Assembly (NCBI RefSeq): GCF_000818175.1
Contig: NZ_JTIY01000001.1
Span: 2,540,482-2,579,528, forward strand
Source of the DNA: Streptomyces sp. AcH 505
Lineage (GTDB): Bacteria; Actinomycetota; Actinomycetes; Streptomycetales; Streptomycetaceae
DNA: 39,047 bases
Direction of reading: 5' to 3'
Made by a program: the position numbers and the translations under genes. Under the pieces are notes generated by a model, which saw only the letters and a list, made by a program, of their open reading frames with translations, did not search any database and was not told the origin of the DNA. Below, in pieces: positions 30,859 to 39,047 of this stretch; positions within the stretch are counted from its first letter, which is position 1; every line of letters begins with the position of its first letter.

Positions 30859-33492
30859 GTGGACGCCGAGCTGACCAACAGGAGCCGGGACGCGATCAAT
30901 GCGGCCACCAGCCGCGCCGTAGCGGCCGGACACCCCGATCTGACCCCAGCACATCTGCTGCTCGCCCTGCTCGAAGGGCAGGACAACGAGAACATCATCG
31001 ACCTGCTGGCGGCGGTCGATGCCGACCTGGCCGCTGTACGGTCAGGGGCGGAACGGCTGCTGGCCGGACAGCCCAGCGTGACCGGCTCCACCGTCGCGCC
31101 CCCGCAGCCCGACCGCGAGACGCTGGCTGTCGTCGCGGACGCCGCGCGGCGCGCGAAGGAGCTGGGGGACGAATATCTCTCCACCGAGCATCTGCTCATC
31201 GGGATCGCCGCCAAGGGCGGCCGTGCCGGGGAACTGCTGGATCAGCAGGGCGCCTCGGCCAGGAAACTGCTGGACGCGTTCGAGAAGGCAAGGGGAGGGC
31301 GCCGGGTGAGCACACCCGACCCGGAGGGTCAGTACAAGGCTCTGGAGAAGTTCGGCACCGATTTCACCGCCGCCGCCCGCGAGGGCAAGCTCGACCCGGT
31401 CATCGGCCGGGACCACGAGATCCGGCGCGTGGTGCAGGTGCTGTCACGCCGTACGAAGAACAACCCGGTGCTGATCGGCGAGCCCGGCGTCGGCAAGACG
31501 GCCGTCGTCGAGGGGCTGGCGCAGCGCATCGTGAAGGGCGACGTGCCGGAGTCGCTGAAGAACAAGCGGCTGGTCTCGCTCGACCTCGGCGCGATGGTCG
31601 CCGGCGCCAAGTACCGGGGCGAGTTCGAGGAGCGGCTGAAGACCGTCCTCTCCGAGATCAAGGAGAGCGACGGGCAGGTCATCACCTTCATCGACGAGCT
31701 GCACACCGTCGTCGGCGCGGGCGCGGGCGGTGACTCCGCCATGGACGCGGGCAACATGCTCAAGCCGATGCTGGCCCGTGGCGAGCTGCGGATGGTCGGC
31801 GCGACCACGCTGGACGAGTACCGCGAGCGGATCGAGAAGGACGCGGCGCTGGAGCGGCGCTTCCAGCAGGTGCTGGTCGCCGAGCCGAGCGTCGAGGACA
31901 CCATCGCCATCCTGCGCGGGCTCAAGGGCCGCTACGAGGCCCACCACAAGGTGCAGATCGCGGACGCCTCGCTGGTCGCGGCCGCCGCGCTCTCCGACCG
32001 GTACATCACCTCGCGCTTCCTGCCCGACAAGGCCATCGACCTGGTCGACGAGGCGGCGTCCCGGCTGCGGATGGAGATCGACTCGTCCCCGCTGGAGATC
32101 GACGAGCTGCAGCGCTCCGTCGACCGGCTGCGGATGGAGGAGCTGGCCCTCAAGAACGAGTCGGACCCCGCCTCCAAGCAGCGGCTGGAGAAGCTGCGCC
32201 GCGACCTCGCCGACCGCGAGGAGGAGCTGCGCGGCCTCAACGCCCGCTGGGAGAAGGAGAAGGAAGGCCTCAACCGGGTCGGTGAGCTGAAGGAACAGCT
32301 CGACGACCTGCGCGGCCAGGCCGAACGCGCCCAGCGCGACGGCGACTTCGACACCGCTTCCAAGCTGCTCTACGGGGAGATCCCGGGCCTGGAGCGCGAG
32401 TTGGAGGAAGCGGCGGAGGCGGAGCAGGAAGCTGCTCTGGACACCATGGTCAAGGAGGAGGTCGGCCCGGACGACATCGCTGACGTGGTCGGCGCCTGGA
32501 CCGGGATCCCGGCCGGCCGGCTGTTGGAGGGCGAGACGCAGAAGCTGCTGCGGATGGAGCAGGAGCTGGGCAAGCGGCTGATCGGCCAGACCGAGGCCGT
32601 ACAGGCCGTCTCCGACGCCGTACGCCGCACCCGCGCCGGCATCGCCGACCCGGACCGCCCCACCGGCTCGTTCCTCTTCCTCGGCCCGACCGGTGTCGGC
32701 AAGACCGAACTGGCCAAGGCGCTCGCCGACTTCCTCTTCGACGACGAGCGGGCCATGGTCCGTATCGACATGAGCGAGTACGGCGAGAAGCACTCGGTGG
32801 CCCGGCTCGTCGGGGCGCCTCCCGGCTACGTCGGGTACGAGGAGGGCGGCCAGCTCACCGAGGCCGTCCGGCGCCGCCCGTACTCCGTCGTCCTGCTGGA
32901 CGAGGTCGAGAAGGCCCATCCCGAGGTCTTCGACGTCCTGCTCCAGGTGCTGGACGACGGCCGGCTCACCGACGGACAGGGCCGCACGGTCGACTTCCGC
33001 AACACGATCCTGGTCCTGACGTCGAACCTCGGCAGCCAGTACCTGGTCGATCCGCTGCCGTCGGAGGAGACGAAGAAGCAGCAGGTGCTCGAACTGGTCC
33101 GGTCGTCCTTCAAGCCGGAGTTCCTGAACCGCCTGGACGACCTGGTGGTCTTCTCCGCGCTGGCCAAGGACGAGCTGGCCGAGATCGCCAGGCTCCAGAT
33201 CGACCGGCTCGCCAAGCGCCTGGCCGAACGCAGGCTCACCCTGGACGTCACCCCGGACGCGCTGTCCTGGCTGGCCGTGGAGGGCATGGACCCGGCGTAC
33301 GGCGCGCGGCCGCTGCGCCGGCTGATCCAGACGGCGATCGGCGACCAGCTGGCGAAGGAGATCCTGGCGGGCGAGATCAAGGACGGCGACACGGTCCGGG
33401 TGGACCGCTTCGACGACGGCCTGATCGTCGGCCCGACAACGCCGGTGGCATCGCCGGACGCCCCGGTCGAGGGGCCTCCGAAGACGCTCTGA
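30859..33492 (+). CDS. clpB: ATP-dependent disaggregase ClpB
   Basis: An 877-residue Hsp100 that pulls proteins out of aggregates together with DnaK/DnaJ/GrpE. The N-terminal Clp_N repeats ([16 protein letters not shown] and [17 protein letters not shown]) lead to AAA-1 (Walker A GEPGVGKT near 208; [13 protein letters not shown]), the coiled-coil M domain ([20 protein letters not shown]) that contacts DnaK, then AAA-2 (GPTGVGKT near 609; [14 protein letters not shown]). GTG 30859 follows AAGGAGGA by ten bases. The N-terminus [20 protein letters not shown] is that of the Streptomyces ClpB. Regulation is by HspR through the upstream HAIR. Confidence 0.97.
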   Translation: MDAELTNRSRDAINAATSRAVAAGHPDLTPAHLLLALLEGQDNENIIDLLAAVDADLAAVRSGAERLLAGQPSVTGSTVAPPQPDRETLAVVADAARRAKELGDEYLSTEHLLIGIAAKGGRAGELLDQQGASARKLLDAFEKARGGRRVSTPDPEGQYKALEKFGTDFTAAAREGKLDPVIGRDHEIRRVVQVLSRRTKNNPVLIGEPGVGKTAVVEGLAQRIVKGDVPESLKNKRLVSLDLGAMVAGAKYRGEFEERLKTVLSEIKESDGQVITFIDELHTVVGAGAGGDSAMDAGNMLKPMLARGELRMVGATTLDEYRERIEKDAALERRFQQVLVAEPSVEDTIAILRGLKGRYEAHHKVQIADASLVAAAALSDRYITSRFLPDKAIDLVDEAASRLRMEIDSSPLEIDELQRSVDRLRMEELALKNESDPASKQRLEKLRRDLADREEELRGLNARWEKEKEGLNRVGELKEQLDDLRGQAERAQRDGDFDTASKLLYGEIPGLERELEEAAEAEQEAALDTMVKEEVGPDDIADVVGAWTGIPAGRLLEGETQKLLRMEQELGKRLIGQTEAVQAVSDAVRRTRAGIADPDRPTGSFLFLGPTGVGKTELAKALADFLFDDERAMVRIDMSEYGEKHSVARLVGAPPGYVGYEEGGQLTEAVRRRPYSVVLLDEVEKAHPEVFDVLLQVLDDGRLTDGQGRTVDFRNTILVLTSNLGSQYLVDPLPSEETKKQQVLELVRSSFKPEFLNRLDDLVVFSALAKDELAEIARLQIDRLAKRLAERRLTLDVTPDALSWLAVEGMDPAYGARPLRRLIQTAIGDQLAKEILAGEIKDGDTVRVDRFDDGLIVGPTTPVASPDAPVEGPPKTL

Positions 33493-33673
33493 CGGCGGCG
33501 GCGGCGAGCGCGGACCGACACGGTCCGACACGGGCCGCATGCTCCGGGTGGGCCTGGGCAGGCGACGGGAGACTGTCCCTGCCCCGGCCCACAGCCGAGC
33601 GGCGCCGACCGGGCTTGCCACTCCCCGCCCGCGATGGGGGAGGATGGCAGGAACCGTACGAAGGGAATTCTCG

Positions 33674-34201
33674 GTGAGCATCGACCCGTCCTCGATTCCG
33701 AATTTCGGGGGCCAGCCCCAACCGCAGGCTGCAGGACCGGCGGGCCCCGTCGTCCCCGACCAGGATCTGGTCAAGCAGCTCCTCGAACAGATGGAGCTGA
33801 AGTACGTAGTCGACGACGAGGGTGACCTCGCGGCGCCGTGGGAGGAATTCCGTACGTACTTCATGTTCCGCGGCGAGGACGACCAGCAGGTCTTCTCGGT
33901 GCGGACGTTCTACGACCGGCCGCACCCCATGGGCGACAAGGCCAAGATCCTCGACGCGATCGACGACTGGAACCGCCGCACCCTGTGGCCCAAGGTCTAC
34001 AGCCACGTCCACGAGGAGGGCGACGGCCCGCCCACCGTCCGCCTCATCGGCGAGGCCCAGATGCTGATCGGCACGGGCGTGAGCCTGGAGCACTTCGTGT
34101 CCTCCACGGTCAGCTGGGTCCGCGCCTCCATCGAGTTCGACAAGTGGCTCGTGGAGCAGTTCGGCCTGGAACCGGGCGACGAGAAGCCCGAAGACGTCTG
34201 A
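33674..34201 (+). CDS. YbjN-domain protein
   Basis: A 175-residue protein. A short Pro/Gln/Gly-rich N-terminus precedes the YbjN fold: DQDLVKQLLEQMELKYVVDD, FRTYFMFRGEDDQQVFSVRT, DAIDDWNRRTLWPKVYSH and TGVSLEHFVSSTVSWVRASI. YbjN proteins resemble type III secretion chaperones in fold and are linked with stress phenotypes in enterobacteria; the actinobacterial role is not known. GTG 33674 has AAGGGA (33661-33666) seven bases upstream; the frame is open above it. A strong terminator follows. Confidence 0.85.
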   Translation: MSIDPSSIPNFGGQPQPQAAGPAGPVVPDQDLVKQLLEQMELKYVVDDEGDLAAPWEEFRTYFMFRGEDDQQVFSVRTFYDRPHPMGDKAKILDAIDDWNRRTLWPKVYSHVHEEGDGPPTVRLIGEAQMLIGTGVSLEHFVSSTVSWVRASIEFDKWLVEQFGLEPGDEKPEDV

Positions 34202-34218
34202 CCCACCAGGAACCACGG

Positions 34219-34266
34219 CCCGGCCGGGGCGCCGATCACTTCGATCGCGCCCCGGCCGGGTTTTTT
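34219..34266 (+). terminator. Canonical rho-independent terminator
   Basis: Arms CCCGGCCGGGGCG (34219-34231) and its complement (34248-34260) with an inner CGATC/GATCG extension are followed directly by six T. This is the strongest intrinsic terminator in the window, after the YbjN gene. Confidence 0.95.
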
Positions 34267-34330
34267 CCGCCCGGTTCCGCTCAGCCCGCGGCCGGCTCAG
34301 CCTGTGCCCCGCCTCAGCCTGTGCGCCGCC

Positions 34331-35527
34331 TCAGGACGCGAGCGTCTTGAGGCGGGTCGCCGCCTCCGTCAGGACGTCGGTGCGTTTGCAGAAGGCGAAG
34401 CGGACGAAGGGGGCGCCCTGGTCGCGGTGGTCGTAGAAGACCGCGTTGGGGACGGCGACCACGCCGCAGCGGTCCGGGAGGGCGCGGCAGAAGGCGAAGC
34501 CGTCCGATTCGCCGAGGGGGCGGATGTCGGTCGTGACGAAGTACGTGCCGGCCGGGCGGTAGACGTCGAAGCCGGCCGCCGTCAGCCCCGCCGACAGCAG
34601 GTCGCGTTTGGCGCGGAGGTCGGTGCGCAGGTCGTCGAAGTAGCTGTCGGGCAGCCGCAGGGCCTCGGCCACGGCGTACTGGAACGGGCCCGCCGAGACG
34701 TACGTCAGGAACTGCTTCGCGGCTCGTACGGTCGTCACCAGCTCCGGGGTGCTCGTCACCCAGCCGACCTTCCAGCCAGTGAACGAGAACGTCTTGCCGG
34801 CCGAGCTGATGGTGACCGTCCGCTCGCGCATGCCCGGGAAGGTGGCGATCGGGACGTGTTCGCCGTCGAAGACCAGGTGTTCGTAGACGTCGTCCGTGAC
34901 CACCAGCAGGTCGCGTTCGACGGCGAGTTCGGCGATCGCGGCCAGTTCGGCGCGGGTGAGGACGGTGCCGGTCGGGTTGTGCGGGGTGTTGAGCAGGATC
35001 AGCCGGGTGTTGTCGGTGACCGCGTCCCGCAGCTCGTCCAGGTCCAGGTGGTACGCGCCGTCGCGGGGGCGCAGCGTGACCGGGACGCGTACCCCGCCCG
35101 CCATGCCGATACAGGCCGCGTACGAGTCGTAGTACGGCTCAAGGGCGATGACCTCGTCGCCCGGCTCGACCAGGGCGAGCAGCGCCGCGGCGACCGCCTC
35201 GGTGGCGCCGGCGGTGACCAGGACCTCGGTGTCGGGGTCGAAGGCCAGGTCGTAGCGGCGCTGCTGGTGGTCGGCGATCGCGGCGCGCAGCTCCGGGACG
35301 CCGGGGCCCGGCGGGTACTGGTTGCCGCGGCCGTCCCGCAGGGCGCGTACCGCCGCCTCCCTGATCTCCTCGGGACCGTCGGTGTCGGGGAAACCCTGGC
35401 CGAGGTTGATCGCCCCGGTGCGCACGGCGAGCGCGGACATCTCGGCGAAGATCGTGGTGCCGAACTCGGTGAGTCGGCGGTTGAGCAGCGGGCGCCGTCC
35501 CGGATCGCGTGCGGTCATGGCGGCCAT
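34331..35527 (-). CDS. PLP-dependent class I/II aminotransferase
   Basis: A 398-residue fold-type I aminotransferase. INLGQGFPDTDGPEEI near residue 40, GNQYPPGPGVPELRAAIA, ATEAVAAALLALVEPGDEV, NTPHNPTGTVLTRAEL, and the PLP lysine in SSAGKTFSFTGWKVGW are characteristic of the kynurenine/methionine-type (YbdL, KAT-like) branch; N-succinyldiaminopimelate aminotransferases of actinobacteria look similar. The substrate is therefore open. Two ATGs, 35527 and 35518, are possible starts, neither with a strong ribosome binding site. The next gene diverges. Confidence 0.9.
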   Translation of the reverse strand: MAAMTARDPGRRPLLNRRLTEFGTTIFAEMSALAVRTGAINLGQGFPDTDGPEEIREAAVRALRDGRGNQYPPGPGVPELRAAIADHQQRRYDLAFDPDTEVLVTAGATEAVAAALLALVEPGDEVIALEPYYDSYAACIGMAGGVRVPVTLRPRDGAYHLDLDELRDAVTDNTRLILLNTPHNPTGTVLTRAELAAIAELAVERDLLVVTDDVYEHLVFDGEHVPIATFPGMRERTVTISSAGKTFSFTGWKVGWVTSTPELVTTVRAAKQFLTYVSAGPFQYAVAEALRLPDSYFDDLRTDLRAKRDLLSAGLTAAGFDVYRPAGTYFVTTDIRPLGESDGFAFCRALPDRCGVVAVPNAVFYDHRDQGAPFVRFAFCKRTDVLTEAATRLKTLAS

Positions 35528-35676
35528 CCTGTGCCGAACCTCTGTAGTTGCTCAAGTCAGCTTTCGGTGCGCCGGGCCCTGGGGACAACCCAGTCAGTCA
35601 GGAAGCCGGCCCGATACGGGGCCGGTACGGCGGGGTCACGGGGGCTTCGCTCCGGGGGGACGGAAGGACGGTGAGG

Positions 35677-36015
35677 ATGATGGCACTGGGACTGGTGGTA
35701 GTACTGGTCGCGGTCGCGTTCATCGGATTCGTGGCGAAGCTCGGCGGTCGCGACAGTTCGCGGCGCAGGCCGATGAGGAAAGGCGCGAAGCGTCGCTCAA
35801 GTGACCGGAGCTGGTGGGCCGGTGGTGGGTCGGGCGCAGGCGCGACGTACTACACCCAGAACGACGCCGGCTCCGGCGGGCATTCGGGCGGTCACCACGG
35901 TGGCCACTCCGGTGGTCATTCCTGCGGCGGTGGTCATTCCTGCGGTGGCGGCTCGTCCTCCTGCGGGGGCGGTTCGTCCTGCGGCGGCGGCGGGGGATGC
36001 GGCGGAAGCAGCTGA
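35677..36015 (+). CDS. Membrane-anchored His/Cys/Gly-rich protein
   Basis: A 112-residue protein. MMALGLVVVLVAVAFIGFVA is a signal anchor, followed by a basic stretch (SRRRPMRKGAKRR) and, after an SWWAGGG segment, a low-complexity tail of GGHSGG and SCGGG units with four or five His and six Cys. The tail could bind metals or form a disulfide-rich surface element; the sequence does not show which. GTGAGG (35671-35676) lies just before the ATG at 35677/35680, with GAAGGAC further upstream. It is divergent from the aminotransferase gene. Confidence 0.7.
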   Translation: MMALGLVVVLVAVAFIGFVAKLGGRDSSRRRPMRKGAKRRSSDRSWWAGGGSGAGATYYTQNDAGSGGHSGGHHGGHSGGHSCGGGHSCGGGSSSCGGGSSCGGGGGCGGSS

Positions 36016-36332
36016 CACGGGGCAGCTGATCCGCGGTGCCGAGAACGATGCCCGGTGGAGGTCAACCTCCGCCGGGCACCGCCCTGTCGGGGGCCGGCGG
36101 CGGGGAACAGATGAACCCCACCACCCCCGAGGGGATGGAAACCCCGTCAAGTTGGGTAAAAACGCTGTGAGCCCGGCACACTTCATGATTCCCTCGCAGT
36201 TGAGAGCCTCCAGCCCTCGGACCTCACGCGGAGCCGAGCAGGCGATCTCCCCACAGTTCCCTCGCTAGTTCGTCGCTCATCCTTCCGGGATGCCGCCGGT
36301 CCATCCGTCAAGCGTGTCTGCGGAGCCGACCC
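36016..36332. other. Intergenic region with one terminator
   Basis: Only one clear element was seen in these 317 bases: a hairpin with 13-bp arms 36049-36061 and 36066-36078 (one G-T pair, TCAA loop), suitable as terminator of the 35677 gene. No other gene, RNA or operator was recognised, and no promoter for the next gene is obvious. Confidence 0.6.
36049..36078 (+). terminator. 13-bp hairpin terminator
   Basis: TGCCCGGTGGAGG (36049-36061) pairs with CCTCCGCCGGGCA (36066-36078) around TCAA with a single wobble. It lies 33 bases after the His/Cys-rich gene. Confidence 0.7.
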
Positions 36333-36860
36333 ATGCTCACGACCCTCAATACCGCCTACACCGACACCCGCGCCGCCGATCTGGCCTGGGCGTTGGGCCG
36401 GGATCCGCTGCCGGCGCTCGCCGTCCTCGATCTCGACCTGAGCGGGGCGAGACTCCAACTCAGACTGCTCGGCGCCTCCCACCAGGTCCTGCTGGAGGAG
36501 CGGCGCGGCGCCTGTTCGGAGACCGTCGCCTGTATCCCCGGCAGCAGTACGCCGCTTCCGCTCGGTGTCTCCGAGCGACTCGGCGAATGGGAGTACGAAT
36601 TCGCCGCCCGCGTCGAGACGCTCTCCGCCGGTTCCTTCGCCGGCCGGGCGCAGGAACTGCTCGCGCTGGTCGCCGACCACCCGAACGGGCTCGCCGGCAC
36701 CTTCCCCGGCTCGCCGTACGCCTTCACGGCGATGCTGGCGCAGCGCGACGAGGACGGCTCGGGCGGGGTGCGGTGGCGCACCTGGCACGCGTACCCGCAG
36801 GAGGGTCAGCTCGTCGTCACCAGGACCCGGTTGGGCGCGCGTATGCCGGCGATGCTCTAG
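36333..36860 (+). CDS. DUF2617-like protein
   Basis: A 175-residue soluble protein: MLTTLNTAYTDTRAADLAWA, ALAVLDLDLSGARLQLRLLG, ASHQVLLEE and WHAYPQEGQLVVTRTRL are recognisable as the actinobacterial DUF2617 family, usually found next to a membrane spermidine synthase-like gene as here. Its function is unknown. ATG 36333 has GGAG (36322-36325) seven bases upstream. The next gene begins 54 bases later. Confidence 0.8.
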   Translation: MLTTLNTAYTDTRAADLAWALGRDPLPALAVLDLDLSGARLQLRLLGASHQVLLEERRGACSETVACIPGSSTPLPLGVSERLGEWEYEFAARVETLSAGSFAGRAQELLALVADHPNGLAGTFPGSPYAFTAMLAQRDEDGSGGVRWRTWHAYPQEGQLVVTRTRLGARMPAML

Positions 36861-36901
36861 TTACACCCTTGTGGGTGACAAGCGGCGAGTGCATCGTGAC
36901 G

Positions 36902-36907
36902 TAGCGT
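36902..36907 (+). promoter_or_regulatory. Possible -10 of a leaderless promoter for the spermidine synthase-like gene
   Basis: TAGCGT (36902-36907) ends seven bases before ATG 36915, and there is no Shine-Dalgarno sequence. No good -35 is visible at 17-18 bases, so this is weaker than the other two leaderless candidates. Confidence 0.3.
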
Positions 36908-36914
36908 TACCAAC

Positions 36915-38534
36915 ATGATCGAGCAGATCGAGCAGGTCGAGCAGCCTGGGGGGTCGCCGCCCCGAGGCGGGGCGCGGCTGCCCGTGCGCGCCGACGCCGG
37001 CCGGTTCCTGATCCTCACGGTCGTCTTCGTCTGCGCCGCGTGCGGACTGGTGTACGAGCTGGAGCTGGTCGCGCTCGCGTCGTATCTGATCGGCGATTCC
37101 GTCACGCAGGCGTCGGTCGTGCTCTCCACGATGGTCTTCGCGATGGGGATCGGCTCGCTGCTCGCCAAGCGGCTGCGGCCGCGCGCCGCCGTCGGCTTCG
37201 CCCTGGTCGAGTCCGCCCTCGCGCTGCTCGGCGGCTGCTCGGCGATCGTGCTCTACGCGAGCTTCGCGTGGATGGGCGAGTCCCGGATCGCGCTCGTCGG
37301 GTTCTCCCTGGGCATCGGCGTGCTCATCGGCGCCGAGATCCCGCTGCTGATGACGCTGATCCAGCGGGTCTCCCGGCAGGACCCGGGCGGGACCGTCGCC
37401 GACCTGTTCGCCGCCGACTATGTGGGCGCGCTCGTCGGCGGGCTCGCCTTCCCGTTCCTGCTGCTGCCCTGGCTCGGCCAGCTGACCGGCGCGCTGGTGA
37501 CCGGCGCGGTCAATGTCGTCGCGGGCGGCGCGCTGGTGCTCTGGGTGTTCGGCCGCGATCTGACGCCCCGCTCGCGCTGGCTGCTGCTCACCGCCAACGT
37601 GCTGGTGCTGTCCGTGCTGGGCGGGGCGATGTGCCTCGTCGGCGACTTCGAACGGGCCGCGCGGCGCGCGGTCTACGGCGACCGGGTGCGGGTCGCCGTC
37701 CACACCGACGTCCAGGAGGTCGTGCTCACCGGCAGCAGGCGCGGGCCGCTCGACCTGTATCTGGACGGCCGGCTGCGGGTCAGCGGGCGCGACGAGTACC
37801 GGTACCACGAAGCCCTCGTGCACCCGGCGATGCGCGGGCCGCACGCGCGCGTGCTGATCCTCGGCGGCGGTGACGGACTCGCCGCCCGCGAGGTCCTGCG
37901 GTACGGCGACGTCCGTTCGGTCACCCTCGTCGAGCTGGACCCCGGCGTGGTCCGGCTGGCCCGTACGGATCCCGCGCTGACCGAGCTGAACGAGCACGCG
38001 TACCGCGACCCGCGGCTGCGTCCGGTGAGCGCCGACGCCTTCGCCTGGCTGCGTGGCGACCGGCACGAGAGGTACGACGTGATCATCTCGGATCTGCCCA
38101 ACCCCGGGATCACCCCCAGCACGAAGCTGTACTCGGAGGAGTTCTACGGGCTCGCGAGCCGGGTCCTCGCCCCCGGCGGCAGGCTCGCCGTCCACACAGG
38201 CTCGCTCAGCGGCCAGCCACGGGCGTACTGGACCGTGGACGCGACGCTGCGCGCCGCGGGCTTCAGCACCAGCCCCTACCGCGCCACAGGACGTGACGCC
38301 GGGTTCGCCGCGGGGCCCGATCGGGCGAAGCCGGGCCGGCCGGTCGCGGGCGACTGGGGATTCATCCTCGCCTCGAAGGCGCAGGACCCGCCGCCGCTCG
38401 GTCTCGCGCCGGGCGCGCCACGGCTGCGGTCGGTCTCGGGCCCCGTGCTGCGGGCCGACGGCAGGGCGGCCGAGCGCACCCGGGTGCCGGGCCTCGCCCC
38501 TTCGACGCTGGTGCATCCGCGCTACACGGGCTGA
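36915..38534 (+). CDS. Membrane-fused polyamine aminopropyltransferase (spermidine synthase-like)
   Basis: A 539-residue protein. Residues about 30-240 carry seven membrane spans ([39 protein letters not shown] and others). The C-terminal half is a spermidine synthase fold: [34 protein letters not shown] near 316, [15 protein letters not shown] and [10 protein letters not shown]. Soluble enzymes have two Asp in the DxxDP catalytic loop; here the second is Asn (DLPNP), so aminopropyl transfer may be altered. Such fusions are common in actinobacteria and their product is not established. It starts 54 bases after the DUF2617-like gene, its usual partner. Confidence 0.85.
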   Translation: MIEQIEQVEQPGGSPPRGGARLPVRADAGRFLILTVVFVCAACGLVYELELVALASYLIGDSVTQASVVLSTMVFAMGIGSLLAKRLRPRAAVGFALVESALALLGGCSAIVLYASFAWMGESRIALVGFSLGIGVLIGAEIPLLMTLIQRVSRQDPGGTVADLFAADYVGALVGGLAFPFLLLPWLGQLTGALVTGAVNVVAGGALVLWVFGRDLTPRSRWLLLTANVLVLSVLGGAMCLVGDFERAARRAVYGDRVRVAVHTDVQEVVLTGSRRGPLDLYLDGRLRVSGRDEYRYHEALVHPAMRGPHARVLILGGGDGLAAREVLRYGDVRSVTLVELDPGVVRLARTDPALTELNEHAYRDPRLRPVSADAFAWLRGDRHERYDVIISDLPNPGITPSTKLYSEEFYGLASRVLAPGGRLAVHTGSLSGQPRAYWTVDATLRAAGFSTSPYRATGRDAGFAAGPDRAKPGRPVAGDWGFILASKAQDPPPLGLAPGAPRLRSVSGPVLRADGRAAERTRVPGLAPSTLVHPRYTG

Positions 38535-38559
38535 CGGGGGGCGACCGGCTGAGTAGGCT
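38531..38559 (+). promoter_or_regulatory. Leaderless promoter of the CoxG-like gene
   Basis: CTGACG (38531-38536), a 17-base spacer and TAGGCT (38554-38559) form a good -35/-10 pair. The -10 ends eight bases before ATG 38568, and no Shine-Dalgarno sequence is present. Transcription probably starts at or next to the A of ATG. The -35 overlaps the stop codon of the upstream gene. Confidence 0.6.
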
Positions 38560-38567
38560 CGTTTGTC

Positions 38568-39047
38568 ATGGACCATGAGGTGTTCGTTCCGGTTCCGGCA
38601 GAGACCCTCCGGCAGACGCTGCGGGACCCCGCCCGGGTCGCCGGCTGTCTGCCAGGTCTCCAGCAGGACGCCGACGATGCGGCGGGGCAGTTCGCCGGGC
38701 GCCTCAAGGTCCGTATCGGTGGCCACACCATCACCTACCGGGGCACCCTGACCGTCACTGAGCAGGACGGGGCTTTCTCCCTCGTGGGTGAGGGCACGGA
38801 GGCGCGCGGCTCGGGCTCCGCCCGGGTGACGCTGACGATCCGGCCCACCGAGGCCCCGGAGCAGGGCGGCACCCTGCTGGCCCTGCGGGGCGAGACCGAC
38901 GCCAAGGGCCGGCTGGCCGAGCTGCCGCCCGACAAGGCGGAGGCGGCCGGACGCCGGCTGCTGGACCGGTTCGCCGCACGGCTGACGGAGGAGTCGACGG
39001 CCGGGGCGGCCGGGCCCGTGGCCGCGGCGGGTGCCGTACCGGAGCAG
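38568..39047 (+). CDS. CoxG/SRPBCC-family protein, cut by the window end
   Basis: The first 160 residues are present without a stop. MDHEVFVPVPAETLRQTLRD with VAGCLPGL, a FAGRLKVRIGGHTITYRGTL strand and a long C-terminal helix (AEAAGRRLLDRFAARLTEE) are typical of SRPBCC proteins of the carbon monoxide dehydrogenase subunit G (CoxG) type. These are ligand-binding helix-grip folds, linked with membrane recruitment of molybdenum enzymes in some cases. The Ala/Gly/Pro-rich run at the end suggests a linker to another part. The ligand is unknown. Confidence 0.82.
   Translation, partial: MDHEVFVPVPAETLRQTLRDPARVAGCLPGLQQDADDAAGQFAGRLKVRIGGHTITYRGTLTVTEQDGAFSLVGEGTEARGSGSARVTLTIRPTEAPEQGGTLLALRGETDAKGRLAELPPDKAEAAGRRLLDRFAARLTEESTAGAAGPVAAAGAVPEQ

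Noticed and set aside
31444..33864. Long minus-strand frame opposite clpB
   Set aside because: Shadow of clpB; no start signal and no recognisable domain.
1..39047. CRISPR array, phage genes or replication origin
   Set aside because: No regularly spaced direct repeats with unique spacers, no phage structural genes and no cluster of DnaA boxes were noticed.

Overview
The window looks like a chromosomal segment of a Streptomyces or a close relative. GC is very high, GTG/TTG starts and strong GGAGG-type ribosome binding sites are common, and the dnaK-grpE-dnaJ-hspR operon lies close to a HAIR-controlled clpB, as is usual in that genus. Family names are read from motifs in the translated sequence; no database search was run.

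Layout. 1-5300: small accessory genes. These are a SAM methyltransferase, a protein with serine at every third residue, a VOC protein, a frameshifted gene, a secreted chorismate mutase, a DUF6243-like protein, a DEAD-box RNA helicase behind a structured leader, and a thioredoxin-fold protein with a broken active site. 5490-12000 (minus strand): a polymorphic-toxin operon of SseB-like protein, WXG-like helical protein, a 1588-residue RHS/YD-repeat toxin and a probable immunity gene. 12178-12865: a truncated IS5-like element fused to a gene fragment. 12866-15323: a membrane protein / histidine kinase / LuxR response regulator operon with overlapping or near-abutting genes. 15569-15642: tRNA-Gly(CCC) with tandem terminators. 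15862-17229: zinc-ribbon protein, dCTP deaminase (dcd) and a phosphoribosyltransferase. 17240-22772 (minus strand): Yip1-like membrane protein, FG-GAP lipoprotein, a membrane Fe-S oxidoreductase resembling mycobacterial EtfD, and a degenerate sugar-phosphate transferase.

23007-27245: dnaK-grpE-dnaJ-hspR. HspR, made by the last gene, is expected to bind the HAIR repeats before dnaK (22968-22988) and clpB (30778-30798). Between these two heat-shock loci lie two paralogous LuxR-type regulators (minus strand) facing a two-gene unit (29532-30160). That unit encodes an exported small protein with four DMGW motifs, then a Rieske-like stub without its cluster ligands. A third HAIR-type palindrome covers the start of the adjacent regulator. 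This small locus is the best candidate here for an undescribed system: an exported repeat peptide with dedicated regulators and a possible heat-shock input.

30306-39047: a PPOX-family protein, clpB, a YbjN protein with a canonical terminator, a class I/II aminotransferase, a His/Cys/Gly-rich membrane-anchored protein, a DUF2617-like protein, a membrane-fused spermidine synthase-like protein and a CoxG/SRPBCC protein cut by the window end. Several genes have a -10-like hexamer 6-8 bases before the start codon, suggesting leaderless mRNAs.
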